This document shows, in pieces, positions 47,786 to 57,018 of a stretch of DNA of 64,000 nucleotides. The position numbers were made by a program, and so were the translations under genes. The notes beneath the pieces were generated by a model. That model was not told the origin of the DNA, searched no databases, and saw nothing but the letters and a program-made list of their open reading frames with translations. Within the stretch, counting starts at the first letter, position 1. Each line of letters begins with the position of its first letter. This stretch comes from Deinococcus psychrotolerans (GTDB lineage Bacteria > Deinococcota > Deinococci > Deinococcales > Deinococcaceae): assembly GCF_003860465.1 (NCBI RefSeq), contig NZ_CP034183.1:1371001-1435000 (forward strand), read 5' to 3'.

Positions 47786-48751
47786 GTGCCTCTTTTCTTA
47801 CTCCCCGACCTCGGCGACCTGCTCCGGCTCTCGCCGCAGTACAACGCCGCCACCCTGGTGGAAGTCGCCCGCCAACTCGGCGCGGCGCGGCTGCTGTGGC
47901 TCAGCGGCCCCGACCCCGACCACCCCGCCCGCGACAGCTTCGGCGCGGCCCGCTTATCCACCACCGATCTCGCGCCGGATTGGGCTTTTGCCGAGGCCGA
48001 GTATCAGCAGCTTCTCGAATTTATGCCTCAGTACCCGCAAGGCCGCCAGCGCCTCAAAGCCGCTGCCGCCGCCGAAAGCGAACTGGCCGATTTGCTGCAA
48101 ACGCCGATGACCTTTGAGAAAGTCACGGCTCCGGAGACGCTGGAGCTGACCCGCCGTTACCACACCGCCCTTGCCGAGTCGCTCGGCGAAGGCCCCGGCA
48201 CCCGCCATCACGCCCGCCGTTTGGACGAGCTGGCACAGAGCCTACAAGACCAGCGGGGGGTGGCGCTTGCGGCACTCGACGATCTGCCGGGCCTGCTGGA
48301 GCGCTTGCCTCAGGCGGCTTTGCCTGACCTGCCCAACTTCCAACCCGGCGAGGCTTCGCGCCTGCGGGCACTGGCGGATCGGGCCGGACAACTCCGCGAG
48401 GACGACGACCTGAACGCCCTGATCGCCGCACTGGGCCGCGAAACGGGCGACGCCATCACGCCGCTCTCAGAGCTGGATTACCACGCCGCCGGAATCTTTT
48501 TGGCCACCGGCGACCTAGAAAACGCCCGCAGCTTGCTGGAAAAGTCGGCGCACGGCCTGAGCGACTTGCCGCGCAGCTTGCCGGGGCTGGTGCTGGCGCG
48601 ACTGGGCCAGGTCCGCGACGCTCAGCAGGATCGGGATTTGGCGCGGCGCAGTTATCAAGCGGTGCTGGCGCTGAACTTCGCCCCGGAAGTGGCACGGGAA
48701 ACGGCGAAGGCCGGCATGGAGACGGCGTTTGTGATGGAGGCAGAACGCTGA
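47786..48751 (+). CDS. Tetratricopeptide-like helical protein, function unknown
   Basis: A 321-residue, Ala/Leu-rich soluble protein. The last 100 residues ([23 protein letters not shown] ... [27 protein letters not shown]) read like two or three TPR units. TAAGCT (47773-47778) is followed 7 nt later by GTG 47786, which is the expected leaderless start. The stop is shared with a CTG codon that may start the next gene. No family for the N-terminal part recognised. Confidence 0.7.
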   Translation: MPLFLLPDLGDLLRLSPQYNAATLVEVARQLGAARLLWLSGPDPDHPARDSFGAARLSTTDLAPDWAFAEAEYQQLLEFMPQYPQGRQRLKAAAAAESELADLLQTPMTFEKVTAPETLELTRRYHTALAESLGEGPGTRHHARRLDELAQSLQDQRGVALAALDDLPGLLERLPQAALPDLPNFQPGEASRLRALADRAGQLREDDDLNALIAALGRETGDAITPLSELDYHAAGIFLATGDLENARSLLEKSAHGLSDLPRSLPGLVLARLGQVRDAQQDRDLARRSYQAVLALNFAPEVARETAKAGMETAFVMEAER

Positions 48752-49404
48752 ACCGCTCAGCTCTGCTCAAAAAGGTAGCAACTGACCTCTTGGGGCGGCG
48801 GGGCATGAGCGTGCTGCGCGTCGCCGTAGATGGAGTAGACGGAGCAGGCAAAACCCATTTTGCAGACGAGTTGGCAGTCGTCTTAAGAGCCGCTGGCGCT
48901 GGCATCATTCGCGCCGGAGTGGACGGCTTTCACCGCCCACGCGCCGAGCGCTACCGCTTGGGCCGTCAGTCACCCGAAGGCTTTTACCGCGATTCCTACA
49001 ATTACGCCGCGCTGCAAACCGCTTTACTCGAACCGCTCGGCCCAAACGGAAACGGTTGGTATCGCTGCGGCGTATTTGATGTTGCAACAGACACGCCGCT
49101 TGAGCTTCCAGCCCAACACGCTCAAGCAGGTGACATTCTCTTATTCGATGGCCTCTTTCTTCACCGTCCCGAACTGCGCGAATACTGGGACTTCTCTCTT
49201 TTTCTACGGGTGCCGTTTGAAGTTTCGGTTCCGCGAGGAGCGCAGCGCGGTGAAGGGTATGGAAGTGGAGACGTCAACGCGCCCAGCAACGCCCGATACA
49301 TCGGCGGGCAGCAGCTTTACTTTCTGGAAGCTCAGCCAGAGCGGTGGGCCAGCTTGGTTATTGACAACGCGGTGCTCGACTCACCAGATTTGATCTCCCT
49401 TTAG
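48748..49404 (+). CDS. Uridine-kinase-like P-loop protein, probable CTG start
   Basis: A 218-residue P-loop phosphotransferase of the uridine kinase/phosphoribulokinase group. Walker A is GVDGAGKT, and the nucleoside-binding FYRDSYNY segment and later [11 protein letters not shown] are present. From CTG 48748 the N-terminus reads [17 protein letters not shown], which aligns with the helix that precedes the P-loop in the family; GGAGG (48736-48740) sits 7 nt before. The TTG at 48790 and ATG at 48805 lack any site and would lose this helix. The CTG overlaps the previous stop (CTGA). It converges with DUF2071, overlapping by 4 bp. Confidence 0.75.
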   Translation: MNRSALLKKVATDLLGRRGMSVLRVAVDGVDGAGKTHFADELAVVLRAAGAGIIRAGVDGFHRPRAERYRLGRQSPEGFYRDSYNYAALQTALLEPLGPNGNGWYRCGVFDVATDTPLELPAQHAQAGDILLFDGLFLHRPELREYWDFSLFLRVPFEVSVPRGAQRGEGYGSGDVNAPSNARYIGGQQLYFLEAQPERWASLVIDNAVLDSPDLISL

Positions 49405-50114
49405 CCTCTTACCCGCCCGATCAGCCCCGCCCTTACCACCTGCTTCTCACCGTAAAGCAGATGCGGCTTGCCCTCCAGCTTCACCCCGATCAAATCCGCC
49501 AAAGTGTTCAGCCTGATTTCTGCTTCGGCGCGTTGCAGCGGCCAGCGCCGGTGCCAGATCGGGCCTTTGTAAATCTTGTCTCCGGCAGCGCTGAACAAAA
49601 AATAGCGCTCGGTCAGCCACGCTTCCAGGCTGCCTTCCTGCGACTCAAAGGCGGGGCCGACGGGCCGGTAAGCGGCGGCAAATGCGCCGGCCGTGACGCC
49701 TTTATGGGTGCGGACGCTGGCGTATTCAGTCACTTCACCGCGCTGGGCGCTCCACATCTGCGCGTCGAAATACGGCAAATGAAAACCCAGCCGCGCCAGC
49801 CGCACGGCTACAGGTTGCGCGGCGTCTAAGCTGAAAAACCAAACGCCTGCCGTACCCTCAGCGTTGATCACGTAAGTTCGCAAATTGAGTTCGGTAAAGG
49901 TAGATAAGCCGCTGACGGTGGGCAGACCGCGCGGGGCCACGTCCGACATCAAGAACGGCACCACGCCGAGGTAAGCCTGTCCGTGATAGGTGTCTAAGGT
50001 GAGGCCCGGCGGCAAGTGCTTGTGCAGTTCGGCCGCGCTGACGGGCCAGTGCATAAAGCACAGCCGCTGCCAGATCATTCTCAGGGCGTAGGGCGGATGG
50101 GCAGGATCAGTCAC
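49401..50114 (-). CDS. DUF2071 (YqjF-like) family protein
   Basis: A 237-residue member of DUF2071 (PF09844), with the opening WQRLCFMHWPVSAAELHKHLPPGLTLDTYHG and the later YGEKQV end. Family function is unknown; the fold resembles acetoacetate decarboxylase. The GTG start is 6 nt after TAGGCT on the minus strand, consistent with leaderless translation. It converges with the kinase-like gene. Confidence 0.85.
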   Translation of the reverse strand: MTDPAHPPYALRMIWQRLCFMHWPVSAAELHKHLPPGLTLDTYHGQAYLGVVPFLMSDVAPRGLPTVSGLSTFTELNLRTYVINAEGTAGVWFFSLDAAQPVAVRLARLGFHLPYFDAQMWSAQRGEVTEYASVRTHKGVTAGAFAAAYRPVGPAFESQEGSLEAWLTERYFLFSAAGDKIYKGPIWHRRWPLQRAEAEIRLNTLADLIGVKLEGKPHLLYGEKQVVRAGLIGRVRG

Positions 50115-50152
50115 CCGCTCAGCCTAGCGACTTTGGGAGTGCAGGAGGGCAA

Positions 50153-50182
50153 CAAAAAACCCCCTCCGGTTAGGGAGAGGGC
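50153..50182 (-). terminator. Rho-independent terminator of rplM-rpsI
   Basis: An 8-bp stem CCCTCTCC/GGAGGGGG with a CTAACC loop is followed by a T6 run on the minus strand, 18 bp after rpsI. Confidence 0.9.
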
Positions 50183-50199
50183 CAGCAAATAAAAAAGGG

Positions 50200-50591
<392 letters not shown>

Positions 50592-50592
<1 letters not shown>

Positions 50593-51023
50593 TAGTTGTT
50601 CTCCAGCTTGGTGGGTTGTTGGGCGGCGTGGGGGTGCTGCTCGCCCGCATAAACCTTGAGGCGGGGGTGCATCGAGCGGCCTTGGCGGCCTTTGGGCAAC
50701 ATGCCGAAGACGGCGTGCTCAATGACGCGCTCGGGGTGACGGGCCAGCGCGGTGCGGGCGGTTTCTTTCTTGAGGCCGCCCTGGTAGCCGCTGTAACGTG
50801 TGTAAACTTTTTGATCCAGCTTTTTGCCGGTCAGCGCCACTTTCTCGGCGTTGATGACCACCACGAAGTCGCCGTTGATAATGTTGGGGGTGAAGTCGGG
50901 GCGGTGCTTGCCACGGATGCGGCTGGCGATCAAGGTGGCGAGGCGGCCCAAGGGCACGTTGTTGGCGTCCACCACGACCCAGTTTTGTTCGGTTGAATTG
51001 TTGTCAGGCACGTAGGTTTTCAC
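50592..51023 (-). CDS. rplM: 50S ribosomal protein L13
   Basis: The 143-residue L13 protein shows [29 protein letters not shown] and the standard [15 protein letters not shown] block. The GTG start at 51023 has GGAG 8 nt upstream. A promoter about 140 nt upstream gives a structured leader that may host feedback regulation as in other L13 operons. Confidence 0.98.
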
Positions 51024-51163
51024 GTTGTAGCTCCAATGCGAAGTTGAGTTTTGCAGCGCGTTAGGTCAGTCTTTTGACGCTCGCGGGGGCAAGCGTGAAG
51101 CGACCTCGCCGGGGCTGCGCCCGACCCGCTTTGCACTCTACCAAGCGCAAAACACCGCTCATG

Positions 51164-51192
51164 AGTGTAGCAGACCTGAGCGGTGCGGGCAA
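51164..51192 (-). promoter_or_regulatory. rplM-rpsI promoter
   Basis: On the minus strand TTGCCC (51192-51187), a 17-bp spacer and TACACT (51169-51164) form a sigma70-type promoter. Start near 51157, so the leader is about 135 nt. Confidence 0.7.
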
Positions 51193-51225
51193 GCCTGAAG
51201 TTGAACGTCACTGAGCAAACGGGCC

Positions 51226-51468
51226 TTAAGCCGCGCCGAGTTGCCCGAAGAAATTGAGTTGATGGTAAAGGTCGTCTAGGGCTTGGCTATACAGCCGCTG
51301 TGAAACCCGCTCATTGAGTGCCAGTGCCAGCGCCGCGTCGTGGAAAGTGGTGAAGCGCTGCTGGACATGCCAGCCTTCGCCTTCAGTGAGCAGGACTACA
51401 TCCGAAGCGTCCAGCAAGAACCGGACGCGGCCTTGTGAAGTGCGGGTATCTGTATAGTGCTGCAACAT
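51226..51468 (-). CDS. Hypothetical protein, 80 residues
   Basis: A small, mainly helical protein: LQHYTDTRTSQGRVRFLLDA at the N-terminus and a C-terminal helix (DDLYHQLNFFGQLGAA). TACGCT on the minus strand (51480-51475) touches an upstream GTG and ends 6 nt before ATG 51468, the better start. No family recognised. Confidence 0.6.
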   Translation of the reverse strand: MLQHYTDTRTSQGRVRFLLDASDVVLLTEGEGWHVQQRFTTFHDAALALALNERVSQRLYSQALDDLYHQLNFFGQLGAA

Positions 51469-51592
51469 AAACACAGCGTAGCCAATCGCTACCTGAGAAG
51501 GGGTGTACTTCCTGACGATTGACTTTAAGAAGTGGGGGCGCTGAATTGTGTAGACCCGAAGACAACAGCGGCCCGCACACGCCCAAGCCGCT

Positions 51593-52036
51593 TCAGTTGT
51601 TGAGCATCAAATTGCTAATCGAGCTGGGCGCAGGCGTCTCAGTCGGGAATTTGACCAGCACGTTGACGACTGTACCTGGTGGCGTCGCGGGGTCGAGGAT
51701 GATGCTGTGAGCCGAGAGCAGCGGTGGTGACGGCTCAGTGTCAATCGCCCTCACCAGCACTTGACCCTGCGCCGGCACAAAGACGCACCAGCTGTCGGGC
51801 GCGGTGCTGAAGGCGCGAACCGGCAACAAGCTCTGAAGGCCCAAATCGCCAGGGGTGGGCCAGTATTCGATCAACAAAGTGGCCTGCTGGCGCTTCAAAT
51901 CGGCAGCATCAATGTCAAGCTGAATCTCGATTCCGTCCGGTTTGTCTTTGTTCATCTTCATCCAGCCCGGCACCACGTTGCGCCCGCTGGAATTGCTCTT
52001 GTACATCTGTTTGTCAGGAATGTTGTTTTGCGTCAT
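51593..52036 (-). CDS. Hypothetical protein, 147 residues
   Basis: A cytoplasmic beta-rich protein with GIEIQLDIDAADLKRQQATLLIEYWP in the first half and an Ala/Pro/Val-rich second half. TAAGGT ends 6 nt before the ATG on the minus strand (near 52043-52048), so leaderless. No family recognised. Confidence 0.6.
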   Translation of the reverse strand: MTQNNIPDKQMYKSNSSGRNVVPGWMKMNKDKPDGIEIQLDIDAADLKRQQATLLIEYWPTPGDLGLQSLLPVRAFSTAPDSWCVFVPAQGQVLVRAIDTEPSPPLLSAHSIILDPATPPGTVVNVLVKFPTETPAPSSISNLMLNN

Positions 52037-52100
52037 GGCTTTACCTTAGCTCAAGTGAGCGCCGATTGGCGCGGGCTGGGCAGTGGGGGGAGTAAGAAGT

Positions 52101-52244
52101 TTAGTTAGACGCCGCAGGCAACGCGCCCAGCAAGCTGCGGGTCACGAAATAGCCCACCGCGAACACCAACAGCGGCAGCAGATCAAAGACGACGGTCGAT
52201 TCTTTTTCGGGGTGCAGCGCGTCTTGCTTTTGGAAACGAATCAT
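52101..52244 (-). CDS. Small single-helix membrane protein (47 residues)
   Basis: ATG 52244 reads MIRFQKQDALHPEKESTVVF, then a hydrophobic helix (about 19-37), and stops at TAA 52103-52101. TAAGCT on the minus strand (52256-52251) ends 6 nt before the ATG, the same leaderless layout as its larger neighbours. Short soluble N-terminal part followed by a C-terminal anchor. No known family. Confidence 0.6.
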   Translation of the reverse strand: MIRFQKQDALHPEKESTVVFDLLPLLVFAVGYFVTRSLLGALPAASN

Positions 52245-52332
52245 GAGCAAAGCTTAACGCTTTTGACCGGTACTCGCCTTCCCCATCACTTCATCCAGAC
52301 CGCAGTTCAGTGGCATTCCGGGGCCGTACAAG

Positions 52333-52587
52333 CTATCCGGCACTGCCCTGATTCACCGTCAGCAGCAGCAAGACGATCAAGGCCACGTCGAGCACCCAAC
52401 TGGCTGGGCGGCGCAGGCGCGGATCGGTTCTGGCCCGCAGCACCTGCACCACCAAGCGGGCTGCCAGCAAAACGGCCAGCATCCACACCGGCACGCCGAA
52501 ACCCAGCAGCGGCGCGAACAACAGCAGCGCCGCGCTGAGCAGCAGCAGCAAACTCAGCGCCGTCAGACGGTCTGGGGAGGGCGGCAT
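52333..52587 (-). CDS. Small membrane protein downstream of glgB
   Basis: An 84-residue protein with two to three hydrophobic segments (LSLLLLLSAALLLFAPLLG, VWMLAVLLAARLVVQVL, LDVALIVLLLLTV). It starts 6 bp after the glgB stop, so is cotranscribed. No family recognised. Confidence 0.6.
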   Translation of the reverse strand: MPPSPDRLTALSLLLLLSAALLLFAPLLGFGVPVWMLAVLLAARLVVQVLRARTDPRLRRPASWVLDVALIVLLLLTVNQGSAG

Positions 52588-52593
52588 GAGCGT

Positions 52594-54693
52594 TTAAGCT
52601 TTGGAAGTGGCTTTAGTTTTGCGCGGCGCTTTGCTGTCGGCTGAGGCCTTGCTTTTGGCTGGCGCTTTACTTTTCGGCTTTACAACTGTTTGTGGTGGAG
52701 CTGGCTGGGGTGTTTGCGCTGTGGTCTGGATCAGTTCTGCGCCAGCAGCGGGCGCAGACTCTTGGCTGCTCTGCTCAGTGAGCTGGGATTCACTGGTCTG
52801 GGATTCACTGAGCTGCGGCTCACTCGGCAGCGGCCTTAAAATCAGGGCGCTGTTGGGGGCCAAGTTGAGCAGCAAGCGGTGGGTCTGGCCATGATCGCCG
52901 CCCTCGAAGGCTTCCAAGCTGCTTTGCTGGGTGCCGAAACCGCCGTATCCACCGTCATCGGTGCTCAGCAGGACTTGGTACAGACCCGGCATCGGCACGC
53001 CCACCGGATAGCCCTCGCGGTAGACCGGCGTCATATTCAGCACCACCAACACCCAGTCGCTGCTGTCCGGGTCGCGGCGAATGTAACTGTAGGTGCTGGC
53101 CTCAGCGTCGTCGGCGTTGACCCACAGCATCCCTTCAGGCGAGTGATCGCCCACGTGCAGCGCTGGGAATTCACGGTAGAGCCGGTTGAGGTCGCGCACC
53201 AGCAACATGACGCCCCGGTGGTCGCGCAGATCGGTCAGGTGCCAGGGCAGCTCGATGTTTTCGTTCCATTCGGTGCTCTGAGCAAATTCTTGGCCCATGA
53301 ACAGCAGCTTCTTGCCGGGAGTTGTCCACAGGTAGGTGTAAAAGACCCGCAGCCCCGCCATCTGGGCATATTGATCGCCGGGCATCTTGCGCAGCAGGCT
53401 GCGTTTGCCGTGAACCACTTCGTCATGCGAGAGCGCCAGTACAAACTTCTCGGAGGTGCGGTAAACGTTGAAAAAGGTCAGCTTGTGGTGGTCGTACTTG
53501 CGGTAGATCGGGTCTTCTTGGATGTACGAGAGGCTGTCGTTCATCCATCCCATGGCCCATTTATAGTGAAAACCGAGGCCGAACGGGGCCGGGGAAGTCA
53601 CACCCGGAAAGTTGGTGCTCTCCTCAGCGATCATGATGGTGCCCGGCGCTTGGTGGGCCACCACGTCGTTGAGGCGCTTGAGAAAGGCGATGGCTTCCAA
53701 GTTCTCGTTGCCGCCGTAGATGTTGGGAATCCAATCGGTGCGCGAAAAATCCAGGTAGAGGATCGAGGCCACCGCGTCTACCCGCAGGCCGTCGATGTGG
53801 TATTCCTCCAGCCATTTGAGCGCCGAGCCGATCAGAAACATCACCACTTCGTTGCGTCCGTAATCGAAGATGTAGGTGTTCCAGTCGTGGTGAAAGCCCT
53901 TGCGCGGATCGGCATATTCGAAGAGCGGGCCGCCGTCAAAGCGGGCGAGGCCGTGTTCGTCGGTGGGAAAATGGCCCGGCACCCAGTCGAGCAGCACCGC
54001 GATGCCGCGTGAGTGCAGGTGGTCGACCAAGTATTTGAAATCGTCGGGCGTGCCGAAGCGGCTGGTCGGCGCGTAGTAACCGGTGACCTGATAGCCCCAC
54101 GAGCCGTCAAAGGGATGCTCCATGACGCCCATCAGTTCGACGTGGGTGTAGCCGAGCCAGTCGACGTAATCGGCCAAACGGTGCGCGATGTCGCGGTAAT
54201 TCATATACCAGTTGCCTAGCCCCCGCGCCCACGATCCCAGATGCACCTCGTAAATACTGATGGGTTTTTTCTCGCTCTGGTCACGCCCCGCCATCCACTC
54301 GGCGTCGTTCCAAGCGTGGCTGCTTTGCCAGATAATGCTGGCGGTGGAGGGACGCAGCTCGGCAAACTGCATGTAAGGATCGGCTTTTTGGACTGTGCGC
54401 CCGTCTTGGCCAGTGACGTTGTACTTGTAAGCTTGACCGAAGCGGGCCTGCGGCACGAACAAACCCCAGAAGCCGAAATCAAGCCGGTTCATCGGATGCT
54501 CCAAGCCGTTCCAAGCATTGAAATCGCCGACCACGCTGACATGCTGGGCGTTGGGTGCCCACACCGCGAAGCGCACCCCTTCCACGCCGCCTTCACTGGT
54601 GACATGTGCTCCCAGCAATTGATCGGGGCGCACCAAATCGGCGGTGGCCATTTTTTGCAGGAGGTCGTAACTCAAGGGCAGCAACTCATTCAT
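52594..54693 (-). CDS. glgB: 1,4-alpha-glucan branching enzyme with Lys/Ala-rich tail
   Basis: GlgB makes alpha-1,6 branches in glycogen. The 699-residue protein has an N-terminal CBM48 domain (VRFAVWAPNAQHVSVVGDFNAWNG), the GH13 barrel with HIDGLRVDAVASILYLD (catalytic Asp), IAEESTNFP (Glu) and LSHDEVVHGK (second Asp), and the C-terminal beta domain. After about residue 628 a Gln/Ser/Ala/Pro/Lys-rich tail adds some 70 residues. No other glg genes are nearby. The palindrome ACAGTTTACTGT lies 5-16 nt before the start. Confidence 0.95.
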   Translation of the reverse strand: MNELLPLSYDLLQKMATADLVRPDQLLGAHVTSEGGVEGVRFAVWAPNAQHVSVVGDFNAWNGLEHPMNRLDFGFWGLFVPQARFGQAYKYNVTGQDGRTVQKADPYMQFAELRPSTASIIWQSSHAWNDAEWMAGRDQSEKKPISIYEVHLGSWARGLGNWYMNYRDIAHRLADYVDWLGYTHVELMGVMEHPFDGSWGYQVTGYYAPTSRFGTPDDFKYLVDHLHSRGIAVLLDWVPGHFPTDEHGLARFDGGPLFEYADPRKGFHHDWNTYIFDYGRNEVVMFLIGSALKWLEEYHIDGLRVDAVASILYLDFSRTDWIPNIYGGNENLEAIAFLKRLNDVVAHQAPGTIMIAEESTNFPGVTSPAPFGLGFHYKWAMGWMNDSLSYIQEDPIYRKYDHHKLTFFNVYRTSEKFVLALSHDEVVHGKRSLLRKMPGDQYAQMAGLRVFYTYLWTTPGKKLLFMGQEFAQSTEWNENIELPWHLTDLRDHRGVMLLVRDLNRLYREFPALHVGDHSPEGMLWVNADDAEASTYSYIRRDPDSSDWVLVVLNMTPVYREGYPVGVPMPGLYQVLLSTDDGGYGGFGTQQSSLEAFEGGDHGQTHRLLLNLAPNSALILRPLPSEPQLSESQTSESQLTEQSSQESAPAAGAELIQTTAQTPQPAPPQTVVKPKSKAPAKSKASADSKAPRKTKATSKA

Positions 54694-54790
54694 CCCGACA
54701 GTTTACTGTTCCTGAGCGTCAGAAAAGGCGTGGGCTCGGCAGCGCTTAAAGACTAGATAAATTTAGACTGAGGCGGACTGTACGGGTGGC

Positions 54791-54821
54791 GTGGTCAAAC
54801 AAGCAGCTCTTTCTTGACCAC
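54791..54821. other. Inverted repeat upstream of glgB
   Basis: GTGGTCAA (54791-54798) and TTGACCAC (54814-54821), perfect 8-bp arms with 15 nt between, lie between hisH and glgB. No T-run follows on either strand, so it is more like a binding site or an mRNA 3' end of hisH. Confidence 0.45.
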
Positions 54822-54834
54822 ATCCCTCGATTGG

Positions 54835-55476
54835 TTACGCCGTCTCGATGACATTGCGCCGAAAACGGCTCAGCAGGGCCAGGCCGAGTTCGCCGCTTTT
54901 TTCAGGGTGAAACTGGGTGGCGTGGATGTTGCCCTGGCTGATGACCGACCAGAACGGTACGCCGTACTCGGTGATAGCACCCGCCGTGACCCGCGCCGAA
55001 AGCGGCACGTAGTAGCTGTGAACGAAATAGGCGTAGCCTGAGTTGTCCAAACCGCGCAGCAGCGGCGAGTCTCCGACTGCCTCCAGCGTGTTCCAGCCCA
55101 TTTGCGGCACCTTGAGGCCTGGCTGATTCTCGAAGCGTTTGACGGTACCCTCGATCAAGCCCAGGCCCGCCACGCCGGGGGCTTCTTCCGAGCCGGAAAA
55201 CAGCATTTGCATCCCCACGCAGATGCCCAAAAGCGGCGTGCCGGCCCGAACAGTGCGCAGCAGCGGTTCCCGGAAGCCGCTGGCGTCGAACGCCTCCATG
55301 ACTTGCCGGAAGTGACCTTGACCCGGCACGACGATGCCCGCCGCGCCCTCGAGTTCGGCAGGCTGATTGGTGACGCGAACACTTAAGCCAGCCCGCAGCA
55401 GGGCTTTTTCGGCGCTGCGGAGATTGCCTGCGCCGTAATCGAGCAGCAACACTTCTTTTGACCCTTCAGCCGTCAC
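54835..55476 (-). CDS. hisH: Imidazole glycerol phosphate synthase, glutamine amidotransferase subunit
   Basis: HisH releases ammonia from glutamine for HisF. The 213-residue protein has the nucleophile motif GICVGMQMLFSGSEE and the catalytic pair ATQFHPEKSGE (His and Glu), with LLLDYGAGNLRS at the start. The GTG overlaps the hisB stop (GTGA) and is preceded by AGGGAG. HisF is not adjacent in this window. Confidence 0.95.
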   Translation of the reverse strand: MTAEGSKEVLLLDYGAGNLRSAEKALLRAGLSVRVTNQPAELEGAAGIVVPGQGHFRQVMEAFDASGFREPLLRTVRAGTPLLGICVGMQMLFSGSEEAPGVAGLGLIEGTVKRFENQPGLKVPQMGWNTLEAVGDSPLLRGLDNSGYAYFVHSYYVPLSARVTAGAITEYGVPFWSVISQGNIHATQFHPEKSGELGLALLSRFRRNVIETA

Positions 55477-56075
55477 AAACTCCCTTTGGTGCTCGGCAAC
55501 TCGCCACTGGTGACTTGCACGGCGTCTCTGAGCGCCCGCGCAAATGCTTTCATAATGGCCTCGATGACGTGGTGGGCTTCTCTTCCGGCCAGCAAGCGCA
55601 CATGTAAGGTCACGCCACCGTGATTGCAAAAACCGCGCAGAAATTCACGCAAATGGTAATGGGTAAAGTCGCCCGCCGTACCCCACACCTCCAGCTTTTC
55701 CGGCTCGAAGGCGAGGTGGGCGCGGCCCGACAAATCCACGACGACGTGAACCAGCGTTTCGTCCATCGGCACGAAGGCGCTGCCGTAACGCTCGATGCCT
55801 TTACGGTCGCCCAGCGCCTGGCTCAGCGCTTGCCCCAGCGTGATGCCGGTGTCTTCGACGAGGTGGTGCGGCTCGATGTGAAGGTCGCCCGTCGCCTGAA
55901 CGCTGAGGCCCAGTCGTCCGTGGCGCGAGAGCTGCTCAAGCATGTGATCGAAAAAGCCGTGCCCGCTGCTCAGCTCCGCGCCGGGCGTGTCGAGATCGAG
56001 CCTGACGGTAATGGCGGTTTCTAAAGTGCGGCGCTTTACGGTGGCGTGGCGGGAGGTGGGGCGGGAAGCTGACAT
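55473..56075 (-). CDS. hisB: Imidazoleglycerol-phosphate dehydratase
   Basis: A monofunctional HisB of 200 residues that makes imidazole acetol phosphate. The motif SGHGFFDHMLEQLSRHGR and the IEPHHLVEDTGI and CNHGGVTLHVRLLAG blocks are present with their metal histidines. TAGACT (56087-56082) ends 6 nt before the ATG, so the hisBH mRNA is likely leaderless. It heads a two-gene operon. Confidence 0.97.
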   Translation of the reverse strand: MSASRPTSRHATVKRRTLETAITVRLDLDTPGAELSSGHGFFDHMLEQLSRHGRLGLSVQATGDLHIEPHHLVEDTGITLGQALSQALGDRKGIERYGSAFVPMDETLVHVVVDLSGRAHLAFEPEKLEVWGTAGDFTHYHLREFLRGFCNHGGVTLHVRLLAGREAHHVIEAIMKAFARALRDAVQVTSGELPSTKGSL

Positions 56076-56161
56076 GAACAGAGTCTAGCGGGCAAAAGCG
56101 GGAAGCAGGGCAGGGGGAGCGTCGCCGCTTTTGCTCTGCTTCCGCTCGCCTAGACTGAGCC

Positions 56162-56938
56162 ATGACCCGTTTGACTGGCAAGGCCCCCAACCGCCGCCGA
56201 TGGTGGTGGCTGCTGCTGGTGGCAGCGCTCGGTACCGCCTGCACCACTGTCTTTACCACCCAACTGACCACTCCGGTTGCCGAGGCGCTGACCAAAGGCC
56301 AAGCTCTCCTCGGCAAAAAAACCGTGCTGGCCATTGTCGCCCATCCCGACGATCTGGAGTGGTACATCGGCGGCACCCTGCGGCGACTTTCGGACAACGG
56401 CGCGAACGTGCAGGTCGTGGTGTCCAGCGACGGCGAAAAGGGGCCGAATAAAATCGACGCTCCTGATCTCGCCGCCGCCCGCCGCGCCGAGCAGGCCGCC
56501 GCCGGAGCTATCAACGGCTATACCCATATTTATTCGCTGGCCCTGCCAGACAGAGGCGTGGCCGCCGACCCGCGCTTTTTGCCGGAAGTGGAGCGCATTT
56601 ACAACGAAGTCAAGCCCGACGCCGTGTTCGTGTTTGATCCGAGTTCTCCGGCTCTCCCCTATTTGCATGTGGATCATCAGGGGTCGGCCCGCGAATTCTT
56701 GAAGTTCTGGAACACGCTGGGCGCGAATAAGCCGCCGGTCTATTTGTTTCAGACCCGTAGGCCCGACGTGGCGGTGGACATCAGCGGCGTGATCGACACC
56801 AAAGTGAGAGCGCTGGCCCAGCATGTCAGCCAAAACGGTGGCAGTGGCAGCGGCATGAAAGGCTTTTTCGCCGGATCGGGCAAGCAAGTGGGGGTGGGAT
56901 ACGCCGAGCTGTTCAGGGAGCTGGACAGCAAAGAGTAG
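56162..56938 (+). CDS. PIG-L/LmbE family N-deacetylase
   Basis: A 258-residue zinc deacetylase of the LmbE type. The motif AHPDDLEW (His and Asp ligands) and the later LHVDHQG (His) are present. The N-terminus (RRRWWWLLLVAALGTAC) is a membrane anchor or lipobox-like signal, so it acts on an envelope GlcNAc-like substrate. TAGACT (56151-56156) ends 5 nt before the ATG. Bacillithiol or glycan biosynthesis are possibilities. Confidence 0.85.
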   Translation: MTRLTGKAPNRRRWWWLLLVAALGTACTTVFTTQLTTPVAEALTKGQALLGKKTVLAIVAHPDDLEWYIGGTLRRLSDNGANVQVVVSSDGEKGPNKIDAPDLAAARRAEQAAAGAINGYTHIYSLALPDRGVAADPRFLPEVERIYNEVKPDAVFVFDPSSPALPYLHVDHQGSAREFLKFWNTLGANKPPVYLFQTRRPDVAVDISGVIDTKVRALAQHVSQNGGSGSGMKGFFAGSGKQVGVGYAELFRELDSKE

Positions 56939-56970
56939 GACAGCCTCCGAATCCTTTTTTCCAAGCCAAG

Positions 56971-57005
56971 AAAAGCCCCCCAACCCAAAAGCCGGGGGGT
57001 AATTT
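56971..57005. terminator. Bidirectional terminator between PIG-L and ddrO
   Basis: CCCCCC/GGGGGG arms with a 12-nt loop are flanked by AAAAG on the left and TAATTTT on the right, so they can serve both converging genes. Confidence 0.75.
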
Positions 57006-57018
57006 TGACTGGACAGCC

